Positions 11,920-25,912 of a DNA stretch of 64,000 nucleotides are shown here, one piece after another; positions within the stretch are counted from its first letter, which is position 1; the number at the start of each line of letters is the position of its first letter. Under the pieces are notes generated by a model, which did not search any database, had not been told where the DNA came from, and was given only the letters and a program-made list of their open reading frames with translations. The DNA is from Cristatella mucedo (Eukaryota > Bryozoa > Phylactolaemata > Cristatellidae), in assembly GCA_009760855.2 (NCBI GenBank), contig WPIO01000006.1, positions 3,708,501 to 3,772,500 of the forward strand, in the 5' to 3' direction. Made by a program: the position numbers and the translations under genes.

Positions 11920-13603
11920 GTAAGATGAACCTTCATTTCGCATGTAGTTTTGCTTCTTGCATCTCAATGAAGAGATACATGCAGTTTACAATTACTTAAG
12001 TAAGGGATTAGTTTCGTGCAGGCAATTGTGTCGTCGCAATAATTTCGGAGAGGCATCCGAGAAAGGGTAAATGTAATGATGCAGTAGCATGCACCTTAAA
12101 TCGAAAACTGTTTCGCTTATTTAGTTTGACTTCAATTTGAAAAGAGGTCTTCATTCGGCAGCATGCAATCTAGATAAATTAGAGCTTTCAAGCAGAGGCA
12201 TTTACAGCAAATTTTTAACCCGAAAGCCCCTTAGGCTTTGCATGCGTTTTAGAATGCTTCAAGCGGAATGCCCAGTTGCGGCTTTATATGGTTATAGATA
12301 GGAATGCATGTTTCATACATGCTAAGGTCATGACAGGGTCTTTGCCACGCTAAAAAATTGCCTTGGAATAACTTCGAATTCCAGCAGCTTCCATCTCAAT
12401 TCCTATTGCTTCCGAAGAATAGACACAAGTTTCAGAATTTTTTCCCGCGGATGTTAAGGTAATTCACAGAGCATCCTTCTCGGTAGTGTACTATGACTTA
12501 CTTTATCGCCGGAAGCCAGCCTCAGAGGCCCCTGTAACCAAAATTGATTGATACTCATCTCATCAGGGGAAAGTTCAGAATGGTCGAATTTCTCAGACAG
12601 TTACAAACGAAATACAATATATTAACTCGAAATAATACGTGTGAATTTTGTATTTTAGTGAGTTTTTAGTTCAACATAACATGCTGCATTAATTAGAACA
12701 ACTCCTGACCTCTAAATTTGTAGATTCCTATGTTAGGATCGTGACACTATTGTCGCTCCAACAGCCTAAGCGCTGTTTAAGGCCGTGTTCTCATCGTGAT
12801 GATTTCGAGACAATGTTAGAGGAAATAGTCCAACCGTAGCTAAATTTGGCGGCTATGGCAACGCTTACAGATCAGATTTTTGGAGCCTCAATTGAATAAA
12901 TTCGGGGAATGAAAAAAAAATTCTGGACTTCGAACGGAGAAGAAACGCAATTCATCGCAGGTGCAAAGTTAGTAGTGTGTGCTTTATCATATTGTACACA
13001 AAATTCACCAGTTTTGCTTTCCATTTCGTCACGTTGCCAGGGCCAGGATTAAGGAGGACGGCAAAATGGCGAAATTCAAAATTCATTAAACGTCCTTGAA
13101 TTGCTTTTCTTTAAAGTGGAAATCGTCAATACATCAGACTTTGTTTATAAAACGATATTCTTTTTAATGATATCGTAAAAAACTACTATCTAAATGATCT
13201 TCTCAGTATTTTCTTGACATCATTTACCCTCAACAGTAAATCCATAACGTTAATGCTGAGCTTTCTGATACACAGCCACAGTGGGCCACCGCTGCCTTAA
13301 CGTTCAACTCACTCAATTGAAGCCCATAGCTAAGACTGCATATAAGCCCATAGCAAAGCTGAGAATTTCATTCTAAAGAACCCTCTTGCAGTTGATAACA
13401 AGAGGACTACCTGACGCCAACGGTCGCGTTCCAGAAGAGACAATGGTGGCATCGTACTGCTGGTTGTTAATTATTTGAAAGTGATTACACAAAAAACTGG
13501 ATTGTAAGCCAAGTACGTCGATTGTTCCATCCTTAGACATGTGTGCTTACTAAAACGGCAGTGTGCAATAACGCAACCATCGCTATAAATTGTGCTCCAA
13601 CGA

Positions 13604-14131
13604 TCAAAATGAAGACCATCTCACACATTCCTTATCTTTACAGAAGTTCCCACTTAAATAGTTTACATAGTTTCGGAAAATGGTCAAATGTAGCCAAAGC
13701 ATGAAAGCCGGGCAAGTCCCATACTTCCTGGCTCGGTCCACAGCAGAGCTGACTTGCAAGTTCTCCAGTGCCCCAGTTGGGATTGTTGTCTTGCCTTCGC
13801 AAGCTGCCTTTTCTTCACCTCCCCTCATCTTCACAGCTATAACTACACGCTTCCTTCTCCCGTAGATGTCAGCATAGTTCTTCTGTGGTACACCCTTATC
13901 CTGTAGAGAGGTTTTCAAATTAGTTCTTTCATTGCCTGGTGAGATTAAAGTTTCTCTCCTCAGCTTTGGCACTAAGTAGTCTCCCGATGCACAGAACCGA
14001 CGCTTGCTTGCTAGTGGCACTCTCCCGAGAATCTCGAGGCAGTGCATATAACCTAATACTCTCACCTGTGTTCTCCTCGACCAGGGGTCTAGTTGGTAGG
14101 TATAATTCGACAGATTGTGTGCGAAATGCAT
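13604..14131 (-). pseudogene. possible retroelement-derived frame, unclassified
   Basis: A 175-codon open frame, long for this AT-rich background. A stretch near residue 85, SLQDKGVPQKNYADIYGRRK, resembles the Lys-rich segment C-terminal to Ty3/gypsy integrase cores, but no catalytic motif or zinc finger is visible and neighbouring frames look shifted. No LTRs were found around it. It could equally be a chance frame. Confidence 0.2.
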
Positions 14132-16204
14132 TCGTGCTGAAACCCTTGGTATAACTAGTCAGGTTTGGATGTGGCAGTTCACTTTCTGCTCGATTCACTC
14201 GGCCGGGTTTTAATCAACATCGCAAATCAAGAGATGCTGCTAACAGTCACGGCTGTGAGCCTAACTGGTAGCACTACATCTTGTGTTTCCCTTGTAGACA
14301 GCGCATACCAATAGCTCGCGGTTCTACTCAAGTTTGCATGTTAATCTTTCCCCCTCAAACCTATCAGCTAGAGATAACGTGCACCACCTGCTCAAGCTTT
14401 TAAAGAACTAGTCATTTAAAAGTGTTATGCGTTACGTTTCCACAACATGCTTTCACCAATCTGCCTTTTTTACAAGGCGAATGAGTTGCAGTTTCTTGAC
14501 TCGAGAACCATGCGGTACCACTTGTTTAATTCTTCATAAAGCACTTTAGTGCTCACCTTACCTGATCGGTACGCGGGAAAACCGACGCCAATGTTAGCAG
14601 CGAATACTAGCATTGGTAGTAGACTGTGATTCTGAGCTACGGTTTTCTGAGTGACTGCTGGTGCTGAATTTTAGGTGGACTATTTCTAAAACTAGCTCAA
14701 TTATTAGAGGTGCAATAAGACCACCAATGGAGATGCCAATTTTGAGGCTGGGCCAAGCGGTAGTGAACTGGAAAACGTTGGAAACTTCATGCTCCGATTA
14801 GATAAGATGTCCCTAATTTCCCCCCATGCCAAAAATATGAGCTAGGGCAACGTGGATTATTATTGTGGTGCCGAGCCATAAGCATTCGCTTGACCATATA
14901 AGCATTTTTTGGGTACAAAGCCATACCACGCTAAGATTAATGATTGCCTGCATGTGGTTATAATTGTGTTCCAAATGAAGCTAGCATCTTCGATGCAGCC
15001 CACATGATCTGGGAGGCCAGCTTCCTAAGCTGCTAGGTCCATGCTCACCATAGCATAGCGAGTTGACCTATTTGAGATAAGGCTACAAGAATTCTCTGCC
15101 TCTACTTTAAGTGGTGGCCTAGTGATATAACCGTGAACTGACAAATTTCTTGAAATTCTCTTCATTTGGTATGTACAACCAGCTTTCTCAGCACGACTTC
15201 TCTGCTACACGGCCCCTGGACCACAGCTGAATCTCCGACTAGGGGAAACTTCCTATTCCGACGCCATTCATCGCTGGCATGCTGCCATCCCTTGATCTAG
15301 AAACCACTCAGGCAACCTCCAAACTCGGAATCCCAGCTGGATCAAATTCCTGGCCAAGCTCAGTATACATTTTCCATTCTCAGAAGTCCTCAGTTTTTCA
15401 TTCATTGGTTCTTCCTAAGGCACTCCTCAACTTCTTCTTTATTCGATTTTATCGACCTTCTTTACTTACAGCGAATGGTCATTTAAATGAAGCACGAAGA
15501 TATTTCATCAGAGGAAACACTTGGAACATTGGTCCTTCGATCCATAGCAAGTCGCATCACAGAGCGCCAAGCCACTGGCTCGCTACAGCTCTTCTCAGAT
15601 CAGTGAATCTAGCATACCTCCTCCTCAGCGCGTTCCTCAGAATACGCAGTGTATATTATGACAGCAGCTTCGTGTTGCCACGTGGGCAATCACGTCACCG
15701 GTCTCTTGTACTGCGAGAGCATCATGCTCTTCTAGCTTCTTCGTGCAACCAGCTTTCCCCGAAGAGTCTCATGCCATGCTTCTTTTGAACCTGCCGGCCA
15801 CAAATGGAGGCCCGTGAAACCTCAGACATTAGCTATCACCATTCTTTAACGCCAGCATGACTTGCGTTACTTTCGTGACTACCTCCCCCCTCCCGCTCGA
15901 ATGTTCGTCTAGTCATCAGACAATGAACGACGCTACAAGCATAGTTTTGGTCTGATTTACTGCAGTTCTCTACGCCTTTGCTCGGCATCGCAAATGGTGA
16001 GTATTAAAGAAGTGCATATCAGTTTCATTTTAAGAATTAGAAGCTCGCTTTAAGCAAATGCCTCTAGTTCGATTCACAGTAAAATAAACTATTCTAGCCA
16101 TAGCGTATTAAACCTATCACCTCACACACTCTCGGCGAGCATGCTACCACTGAGCGGCGACGTCATTCTACGAAAATGAAATAGACTTAACGTTATATAG
16201 CTTA

Positions 16205-16360
16205 GCTGACTTAACAGCTTCATTTATGTAGCGGCAGGGGAGCCTAAACGGCTATCACAACCGCTTGCAGCGGGCGATTCTGTATGGTCCCCTGCAGGAC
16301 TCATACCCACGGCCTGGGACGTGAAGAGCAACTACCTTACCTCCTGGGCTAAGACCCAGG
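16205..16360 (-). mobile_element. SINE family B copy
   Basis: Reverse-strand match: TGACTTAACAGCTTCATTTA, TAGCGGCAGG, GGCTATCACAACCGCTTGCA, and a tRNA-like head with CCTGCAGGACTCATACCC. Confidence 0.7.
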
Positions 16361-17371
16361 TGCTATTTAATACCCAGGTTATTTAATAGACGAGAATATT
16401 TGCGTCTGCATTTACGCTCTGACAGTTCGTTTATCCAAGCTCAGGACCCATTATTAATACTGGGATCAAGACTTTGACTGAATAAAACTGCGACTGCTGG
16501 GCCACCATACCTCAATGGTGCTTATAATCGTTAATGCATGCTAATTTATAAATTGTTACTTTGTTGGCAGCTTAATAGATTGACGTGAGCCATGTTTCAC
16601 CAATCTTGATTTTTTAGAATTCTTTTGACATATAGATTGCATAAAGGCTGTAGATAAGCGTATGGTGTGTGTTGCCGTAGTGCTCGTCAGAGCTTATTTC
16701 TCTATCTGTAGGCCTGTCTCGCCCCCTACCTTTTGCGGGTCGACATGTTGGTTCATTTTGTTTCCAATATGAAACTTCTCAGAAGTTTTGGTTTAGTGAA
16801 TGTGAAAGTGCAGCACAAGCTGCCTCCTTCCGATAATGATGGTCGTATTGTACCTTTGATAATAAAGCAGTGTGGATGCTACCGTGCTCGGCGTTTTACT
16901 TTGCATCTGCCGAGGACCTGATCATTCTTTCACCTTCTGATCATAGTTTGAGCAAAATTCAACTATTTTCCAGAAAGATCTTTTTCCTAGGCCTTTTTCA
17001 AACTGCATGATCTTGGTGAAGATTGTGTACTGTTCTTTCGAATTTGGCTGACGATTAGGTGGAAGTTCATTTTATTCGTTACTACAAATCCAAACAGGCA
17101 GTATTGTACACGCATTAATTATGAAGTTGCTTCGAGCTCGCCTTGCACACTAAAGCTCCATCATTAAAGCCTTATTCATGCTACAGAAACCATTGCACAT
17201 TGTGATTCGTTACCTTCAGTCAGCTTGAACTATCAGAGAGCCACATGTATAGTGCCGAGCTGAAGGGTATTATTTAGCTATTAGAGTTCCTCGATATGAT
17301 TAGTGTTCGCTGTCGAGGCCGGGTACCAAACCCACACTGTTGAACGTGACCTTCCATTTTTTAAATTCTAG

Positions 17372-17476
17372 ATTGCGAAATTTGCAGTGGACGACAAGGT
17401 GAAAGTAATTGGTGATGCAGCAAAGGCAAAATTGCTGCAGGAAGGTCATGGTGGCTGGAACGAAAGAATGATTCAG
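17372..17476 (+). CDS. mib-like: MIB-like exon 5: first half of REP2
   Basis: 35 codons, phase 0 at both ends, acceptor AATTCTAG, donor CAG|GTAGAT. It encodes FAVDDKVKVIGDAAKAKLLQ followed by EGHGGWNERMIQ, a clean REP half with the invariant GHGGW. A SINE copy starts 53 bp into the following intron. Confidence 0.92.
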
Positions 17477-17529
17477 GTAGATATAAGATATACCGAGGCA
17501 CCGTATTTCGAACAAAGCTCTCAAATCTC

Positions 17530-17686
17530 GCCGAGCTGGTTCGGTCTAGTGGTTAAGCGGCTCGCCACGACCAAGGTCTGTCTGAGGTCGCAGGCTAGAG
17601 CTCCAAGGCATATGTGAAGCGCCTGAATAGAGATGAAGTTCTCTTGAGGCGCTATGCAAATGAATTATATTATATTATATTATCAG
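17530..17686 (+). mobile_element. SINE family A copy (tRNA head, LINE A-like tail)
   Basis: Head GCCGAGCTGGTTCGGTCTAG, followed by TGGTTAAGCGG and an altered B box (GGCTAGAGCTC). The tail GTGAAGCGCCTGAATAGAGA, then AAGTTCTCTTGAGGCGCTAT, matches the LINE A 3' end. It closes with (ATATT)n. It lies 53 bp downstream of MIB-like exon 5. Confidence 0.85.
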
Positions 17687-18011
17687 AATACCGTCACTAA
17701 GTCAACCATTATACATACAAGCGCTAATTATTAAATATGCACTATATTGAGATCGTAAATAAGTCACGCTGGCATACCGGTACACGGTAAGAAGCATATA
17801 TGGTGGCTTCTTATTCATTTGTTCTGAGCAAGCAGGAATATACTTCGTGATATTTATTGTGAGACACTATTCGCTGATATGACTCACTCGGCATGCATGT
17901 GACTGAAAAATAGTGTACACATGTGGACTGCACTAATTTCTCGGGATCATTAAAAAACAATCCTTATAGAGATCGTATTTTATTGCATTGATATCCCACT
18001 ACAAGTAAAAA

Positions 18012-18200
18012 TAATTATAATAAATTTGATATAGCGTCCTCAGAAAACTCAATCTCTTTCTAGGCACTTTACATTTGCTTCACAGAAAGCACAATCAAAT
18101 GGTTAGTGGTAGCCTGCTCAATAAACAACAAGAATAAAGTTGTTAGGGGTGCACTGTGCAGGGTCAGCATGCAAGTAAGTAGTCAATTAGATCTGTGTAA
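18012..18200 (-). mobile_element. LINE A 3' UTR fragment
   Basis: AACTCAATCTCTTTCTAGGC, ACTTTACATTTGCTTC and GGGTCAGCATGCAAG in reverse LINE A order. Confidence 0.8.
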
Positions 18201-18749
18201 GTGTATTAAGTCAAAGATTTCATATATCTCGCCACATATATTTAAAAAACATTCAACTTCAGTTTCACAAAATATGTACAGACATAAATATTAGATGGGT
18301 AGAGAGATACAATTGGAAGACCTTTTACAGGTCATCGCCTTTAATTTAGTTGAACTATGTGCAGTGCAGTAAGCTCGATAAAGCCGTGCCTAAATGAGGC
18401 TGCAGCTATCTCGCATTAAACCAGAATGAGTGCGATGGATCTTATCTCGCGTATGCAATTATCAAATTATATTAGGAAGGATATACAGAACCTGTTTGTA
18501 CTTAGTATATACGCGCATATACATGAATATTCGTGTTTCTGCTTTATGTTGCAAATACAGTGATACTAAGTAGTACCACTAAGGAGTTGAGCTGGCGAGT
18601 TAACCATTTTGAAACCATTTAATACTTGAATTTGGGTGTAAAGTCAGCAGCCAACGAATTGTATCTCGTACATAACCGAACAACTGGGAAGCATCGGTTA
18701 GAGTCGAGAAAGCAGACGCAGCTTCGAAGTGTTAAAGTGCGGGTAGCCT

Positions 18750-19205
18750 AAGGCTCTGTGCTTCTTTTGCTTCTGCTCGCCATATTTACTCTCCCTCGCG
18801 CCGATTTAATCGCCAAGCACAGCAAAGGATTTCACATTCATATGCCGACGACGCGCAGCTGTACCTCCATGCTCCCTCCATGTCCTCAAGCACGTCAGAC
18901 TCTCTCACCTCTCTTGCTGCGTGTATTTCTGACATTCGCACTTGGATGGCAGCAAACTTTCTTAAACAGAATGACGATAAAACGAACTCACTGGTTTAGG
19001 GAAAACCTAGAGTGACTCGGAAATTTAGAAACTATCCGTGAAAATGGGCACTGACAGCATATTCCCGTTCGAATCTGCACGAAAAATGAGTGTCCGGTTG
19101 CTAAATATCCTTTCGCTAGACGACCACATTAGGTTGATATTCAACTTGGTCTATTTTCAGCTACATAACATTGTGAAATGAAAATTCGGGTCTGCTTAGA
19201 CAGGG
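18750..19205 (+). mobile_element. LINE A fragment (RT part), left side of a nested pair
   Basis: Encodes degraded RT with frameshifts: TTTACTCTCCCTCGCGCCGA (TVYTLPRAD), the YADD region near 18840, AACTTTCTTAAACAGAATGA, then the region for LDDHI...YFQLHNI. It ends at ACAGGG (19200-19205), where LINE B interrupts it, and resumes at 20003. Confidence 0.82.
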
Positions 19206-20002
19206 ATTTATATGTCCTCTTGGACAGCTTCCTAAATTTGGAAGCTTTATTATGAAGAATGCTTCCACAGCTAGCCATCACGTCTGATCCCTATCTGAGA
19301 GTAGGAACTGTCTGCTATAGTGGCTTGCAAACAATTTAATTAGCTCCTTGGTTCTGTTTCTGCTAGGTTCTTGTAATTCCCTTTTGGCTGGGCTACCCAA
19401 ATAAGCCACTACGCCACTGAAGCTTGTGCTGAATATGGCTGCAAGGCTATTTGGCAAATCCCAGATGTTTGACTATGTGTCCCCTTTGCTAAATAGCTAG
19501 GATGGCTTCCGGTTGATCAACGAATGCAGAGCGAAGTTCTCTGAACCACATGACCAGCAGCGGCTTATCTCCTCCGTACCTAGCTAAACTGCTGCACCAT
19601 TTTCAGCCTCCTCGTGCCCTCAGGTCCTCTGTGGACAATAAATTAGCTGCTTCATTCCACTTCTTGAAGACCATTGGAGAGAGAAGCTTTTGCTCTGCAG
19701 ATCCTATACTGTGGAACTCACTTCCACAATTCCTTTGCAGTTACATCTACCCTCCTTCTGCCGACTATGGCACATCCTTTGCAGCCATCCTGAGCTGCTG
19801 TGCCTATGCTACCCACTAATTCAACTTCTCTCCTGGCTCAGCTATGCTTCTCACTTTCTCTTTGTTTTGTGAGAAGGAGTATGTAGGCTACCGAATGCGT
19901 ACCGAAAGTTGCTTAGGCATTGAGTGTACCTTACAAACTCTCCTGCGTAACACCCTCATAGTCTTTGTGGAGTTAACAGACGGAGACGAATTATATTGCA
20001 TT
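19206..20002 (+). mobile_element. LINE B 3' fragment nested in LINE A
   Basis: 797 bp of the LINE B C-terminal half and 3' UTR, ending GAGTTAACAGACGGAGACGA then ATTATATTGCATT. It is flanked by ACAGGG at 19200-19205 and 20003-20008, a 6-bp target duplication. Confidence 0.85.
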
Positions 20003-20760
<758 letters not shown>

Positions 20761-20919
20761 GTGCAGCAACTGTTTTAGACACGATGATGGAAGGTTATTG
20801 TAGTTGCCGTACTACTAATCATTTCACTAGGAATGTTAAGCGAAGACCTCGGGCGGCCAAAATTAAAGAAAAAAACGTACACGCCAATTTCCTGTAAATC
20901 GTGTTAGTTTTCTTCGTAG

Positions 20920-21091
20920 GTGCTAGGCCAGATAGGTAAAGTCACTGCGGTCAATCGGAATGGCAATCTGAGAGTGAAATTCAAGGATTCGGATTGGTTA
21001 TTGAATCCGCAGTGTTGTATCAAGCCCAGCAATGCTGACCTGGACTGTGCAGCCAATGCTCCTACTTCGAGTGCACCCACAGTAGCAACAG
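20920..21091 (+). CDS. mib-like: MIB-like exon 6: second half of REP2 plus linker
   Basis: Acceptor TTCGTAG, start phase 0, end ACA G|GTAAGA in phase 1. It encodes VLGQIGKVTAVNRNGNLRVK, then WLLNPQCCIK and a linker rich in Ala, Ser and Thr. The phase switch from 0 to 1 marks the border between REP2 and REP3. It lies about 100 bp after a degenerate LINE A copy. Confidence 0.92.
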
Positions 21092-21762
21092 GTAAGAAGC
21101 TTTATTGCAAAGCAGCACTTGTATCCCCTGATGTATAGTGATAAGTCTGTATAATAGGCACCTCGAGCTGTATATTATTATGATATATACTTGTCTCAGC
21201 TGTCTTCGGAATACTAGCCTGAGTGTATGCTGACCTCACTGATGAGCGAGCCCTACAAATGACCTGGCATGCATTTCCCTCTTATTGTAGGACAATCTTT
21301 AAAAAAAAAAGTGAAATTATTATTTTCAAAGAAAAATTGAAATTTTTTAATATTGAAAGTACGTAAACCTAATTTTTACTGAGCTCATATGAAAAACTGT
21401 AATTCTCAACTCTGAGGATGCGTCTAGCCATTCTCATGTATCTTCAGGCCAGCTCTCTTGTGATCGGTCAGCTTCGGCTAGCGAATTAGCAGCGACTAAT
21501 TATTACGAGACTGTTGACGTACTTTAATATTTTAATTTTAAAATAATATTTTAATAAAATTCAAAAGTTTTGGTCAGAGAGTGCGTTTTGTTATTCGAAT
21601 TTATAAATACAAACTGAGTGGTCTCTCTTTTCAAAAGTCAGCGCCGTACATCGAAAATTATTCAGGTAGGTATGTTCGTACGTCTGTAAATAGTAGTGGC
21701 TAGATACTACTCTCATTTTACTCGAAGTATATCGCGTATGCCTTTATATATGTAGATTTAGG

Positions 21763-22056
21763 CAGTAATTGAGCCAGAAGAGGGTATGGAGGCATTTACC
21801 CCTCCGTACGAAAGGCAGCGAACTGGACCGCCCCCTATTTCAATGTCCCGATCGTCACCAACGACAAAAATATGTATTAATTCCAACGAATGAGCAACTG
21901 CTGAGTTCATGTCTCATAAACACTGTGATTTTGCACTATAATTTTTTATTAGTTGTAGGTCTTGCCCCGCCTACCTGAAAATTTTTCGGGTCTCCCCCCT
22001 TTAAAAATGTTTTGCAGGTCTTGCCACACTAGATGAAAATCTTGGCTCCGCCACTG
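21763..22056 (+). mobile_element. MITE-like element, candidate
   Basis: The left end CAGTAATTGAGCCAGAAG is an imperfect inverse of the right end CTTGGCTCCGCCACTG. About 294 bp, no coding capacity; an AGGTCTTGCC motif is duplicated internally (21957, 22017). No target duplication is evident. Confidence 0.45.
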
Positions 22057-24247
22057 AACGTATGTCCATGTACTGTTATACGCATATCTTATACGTGCAA
22101 GATATACCTGCGTGTATTTATAAATATTTGCGAGAATATTTGTAGGAATTCGCTTTGACCACTGCTAGCTGGGTGCGATTTGAACCGAATCTGGATGGAA
22201 TATTTAACACTGCTCTCGAATAGTTGCTTGAGGAATATAGTAGTCAGACTTTTATTAGAAATATAAAACCTAGTTTGCAAAATATCTCCGTCACTTAAGC
22301 TATAGTTTCATTGGTGACAGCTTGTTGCTAGCAAAGTAATTGCTGCTAGCTCGGACCCTAGCTCATGCGTTGGCAATTAGCGGCAGGAGCAATACTGCTG
22401 GAGTTAAAAATGTGTATAGGATACGAAGCATTGCTTCCCATGCCGTGCTGACCCAAGAGCACAAAAACAACAAATATTTTGCCATTGATCAAATATTTTA
22501 ATACTAGTGAGCCTCCTTGAGATAACTGAAAATATGAGCCTTGATTTGGCCCATCGGCTAAGGTGCTCGGCTTTGATGACCAAGGTCAAGGTCATTGTGT
22601 GTGATGGCCAAGGTCGTGGGCTAAGTATGTTTCGCTGTTAAAACCGTATGCAGTCATAAAAGTGAGGCTTTAAGCTACGTGTCGAGAAGAAGATAGTGCG
22701 TCTCAAAACTCAATTGATAGGAGTACGGGCCCGGAAAGCCAGGTCAGAGAGCGGAGGCATTCTCGTTCGGTGCGAAATTGTACGCTCTTACTCCCTCGTC
22801 AAACGGCCTTGGTTCGTTCCATATTTTCCATGCAAATAAACCAGAATATGAACAGTATTAAAAAGTATATATTTACAGTATATGTAGTGGCTTTTGTTCA
22901 ACTGCGATCCAGCGCGACCGGATCGACTTCGGCCAATTTGAGAAACTGACCGGATTGTGGGGCGTTCACGTGACAAGTGTGACGGCACCGTACGAAAGAA
23001 AAGAAAATACCATTCGCTGATAAAAAAAAAGAACTCTTACGAGAATACTGGGAAAATGTATAAATCAGAGAGACTGGCGTGCACTATATGTGCAAGCATT
23101 TTTTAACAGTTAATTCTTTTGAACGAATGAATCGCGTGTACCAAGCTGTGTTGTTTTTAGATAAACTGCAACTAAGCAAAAGTAGCAAGGTAATCTTGCG
23201 TAAATATAAGAATGCATAGCATTGCTTAAACAGCCTTCTTTCGGAATAGCTTACTAATTCAGAAGTGAATTGAATGCACTTCAAATGTGTGTGGAGCAAG
23301 CGTGATATCGTAGATCCTTTAATCGCGAGAGCGTGCGGCTTCGCAAACGCCGCGTGCTGGCAGTACAGTCATCCAGAAGCCTCGTGCTCAACTCTAACGT
23401 CCAGGCCTCAGATGCCTCGATGTCACGCTCGAGAAGGCGCCTGGTCTACAGCCTAGCAGGGTCTTTGCGCCGATCAAACGGCGTGGTGGTGGTCATAGAG
23501 CCAAGAACATTCCAGTAATTTTATTTTTATGTATTTTTCTCGAATTGTCAGCTGCCCCAATTCACCTCTTTCTCAATTAAGCGATATTCAACTCTATATG
23601 TACTGTAAGTGTAACCATATTTACGAATATATTTGTGCTTTCGCACGCATAAGTGTGTGGTCGTGCGAATGTTTTAAGTACAGCTCAGCTATAACGAATC
23701 CCGTCACGGCAAAGTTCCTAACAGCAAACTTTGATTTTCTTTTCTACCAAAGTTGTGCACAAATAGAAGGTGTGACAATAGAATGTGTTCCGGTTACTGC
23801 GAACCCGCTTAACAGCAAAATGCTTAAAAACGAACCGTCTCACTTGCAGAGCCGCCGCCATCGCTGTTCCAGCCGGTCGGGCCACATCTGGATATGTATT
23901 ACGGACCTTTGGCGAATACATTGAGATTTTCAAAAGAAGCCGACGTGCTTGCGTCGTAGTTCATTACTAAAGCGTCAACTAAAAGAAATTCTCTGGCAAA
24001 GTGATAGCAATCGCTAGGTTGCCAAAAAAGAAAGAAACTGACTACGATATCTAGTTCAAATAGAGTAAATGTACGCCGAGCCGAGTGTAAAGAGTGTCGT
24101 GCCGAATATAGCGCAACCTTTGGTTGCACGTGCTGCGGGATTGGAGGTTAAAAATAATGCTCTTTATAATAATACATTTAAAAGCGACCTCCAAGAACTT
24201 ATCTCTTTCTGGGAATTTTACATATGCTGTAAAGGAAGCTTGCTACT

Positions 24248-24317
<70 letters not shown>

Positions 24318-25057
24318 TCTCCCGCTCTCGTGCTGTGCTTTGTCCAGCAACCTACGCAATCTACGCTGGGCCCGCCGAGATGGTAAATTCAGACCCCGCA
24401 GGTCAACGGCTGTCGCCCCTCTCTACGCCGAAAGCGCTCACTTGTCATTGGAGAACTCGCAGTCCGCAGTCATTATCGATTGATAAACTGAGGCCACCTC
24501 TAATAGACATTAGGTCTTGGACGTCTGCAAACACTTCCGCAAGCTCGAAAATGATAAACCTTAACTCGTCCTTGTAAGACAGGCGGCTGGAGTCGGATAC
24601 TTTTCGCTCTTAATTAGAGCCGCTGGTTATCAAAGGGTCATATTCACAGTATTTGAAGTGTTGCTTGCGTTTTTTTCGCTCGCTAAGAGAATACAATCGT
24701 GATGAGAGTTTATAAAAAAAAACAGCGTGCTGACTGATAAACAAATTGTTCTCAAGGTTTCGCTGTATTTTAGATGCATCTGAAGTTCTCGCAAGAGCCT
24801 TATTTAGTGAACTATCGCTGACCGCACTGCAGCTTCAAATCGGGGTAATGGGATTAAGCGGGGTAAGTGGGTCTCTACACTAGCATTGATTTGCCAGTAC
24901 ATGACGATGCGAGCTTTCGTGCCTTTTTTCTCCTGACTTCAACTGGTTGCAACTTCAGGCTGAATATTTTGGTCGCTCAAACAATCACAACCTCTTTGGG
25001 AATAATTTATTCACATTGCTCGCTATTAGATCTCGCAAACTGCATCTCAGTTCAGAG
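22057..25057 (+). other. MIB-like intron 6, distal part
   Basis: Contains a tRNA-like stretch near 22535-22625 that may be a degenerate SINE head, short unrecognised frames (23274-24129), and the (CT)n array at 24250-24320. Confidence 0.6.
24250..24320 (+). repeat. (CT)n microsatellite
   Basis: About 28 CT units, then two interruptions with CG. Confidence 0.97.
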
Positions 25058-25146
25058 CGAATGATGTCGTAACCGTTATCAGCGACGCTAATCAAGCGAA
25101 GAGGCTTCAGAAAGGCCACGGAGGATGGAATGATCTTATGCTTTTG
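25058..25146 (+). CDS. mib-like: MIB-like exon 7: first half of REP3
   Basis: The frame encodes NDVVTVISDANQAKRLQKGH then GGWNDLMLL; donor TTG|GTAAGA, phase 0. Three AG acceptors are close together. Only the one ending at 25057 (TTCAGAG|CG) gives the phase 1 start that exon 6 needs, so I chose it. Starts at 25030 or 25051 would be phase 0 and would shift the frame. The repeat half is intact, with GHGGW. Confidence 0.85.
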
Positions 25147-25567
25147 GTAAGATGAGCGTTATCCCACTTTGCAAATGCAGACTCATATTTAGCTATCGTA
25201 TTGAACTTTCGCGGGATCTTATCAACCATTGCTTCAAGTATCGATCACTAGGAAGTCATTAATGTTAAACCTAGATACAAGGAGTTTCTTCACCATGGTA
25301 TATGATCTAACTCAACTTACTTATAACAAGAGACTGCGTGCAAAATTTTGATCCCATAGATAACTCATCTGATTCAGGTCTTTGGTTCAACTATGAAAGA
25401 CAACACGATAAGTTCGTCTTTCTTCTAGCGCTACTGTATGCCCTTACCGTATGCAGCACTTTTACCAACCTGCTGAGGTTCAGCTACGCGCCGTGCATGT
25501 GCATGTGTTAATCAAACTGCGTGCCTACTAGCTTCTGCCGTGAACATTTTCATTCTTTTTCAAACAG
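25147..25567 (+). other. MIB-like intron 7
   Basis: 421 bp within REP3. No repeat or frame recognised. Confidence 0.8.
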
Positions 25568-25672
25568 GCCCTCGGAAAGACTGGGCGAGTGGTACTGGTA
25601 GATTCCGATGGTGACGTTAAGGTTAACGTCGGTGTTAGGACATGGATTTTCAATCCTGACTGTCTCACTATT
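25568..25672 (+). CDS. mib-like: MIB-like exon 8: second half of REP3
   Basis: 35 codons, phase 0 at both ends. Acceptor TTTCAAACAG. It encodes ALGKTGRVVLVDSDGDVKVN, then WIFNPDCLTI. The donor ATT|GTGAGA was chosen because it lies exactly where exon 4 ends relative to the NP motif; reading through would reach a TAA at 25688. A LINE B copy in reverse orientation begins about 240 bp downstream. Confidence 0.88.
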
Positions 25673-25912
25673 GTGAGACGTGCCTTATAAGCAGGTGATG
25701 ATGGCTGCAAAATAAGCTGAATTCATCGTGCGCTTTCTGAAATCAGGGTACCGCAGCCATTGCAGACTTTATATCATGCGGCTTCACATCTAGACTGTTG
25801 TAACTTGCTGCTCTTGCAGGTCTTTGTGACTATGCAATAATACGCTTGCAGATAGCGCACAAGTATGCAGCTTGGAAACTTGGCTTGCCCATCGCCACTG
25901 CCAGATGAATGC

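Larger units (their letters stand above)
11920..17371 (+). other. MIB-like intron 4
   Basis: Contains a possible retroelement frame at 13604-14131 (-), an unrecognised 169-codon frame at 15279-15788 (+) and a SINE B copy at 16205-16360 (-). Otherwise nothing recognisable. Confidence 0.7.

Noticed and set aside
15279-15788. 169-codon open frame on the + strand
   Set aside because: No recognisable motif, no splice or start context, and no sign of a family; kept only as an unrecognised frame in intron 4.
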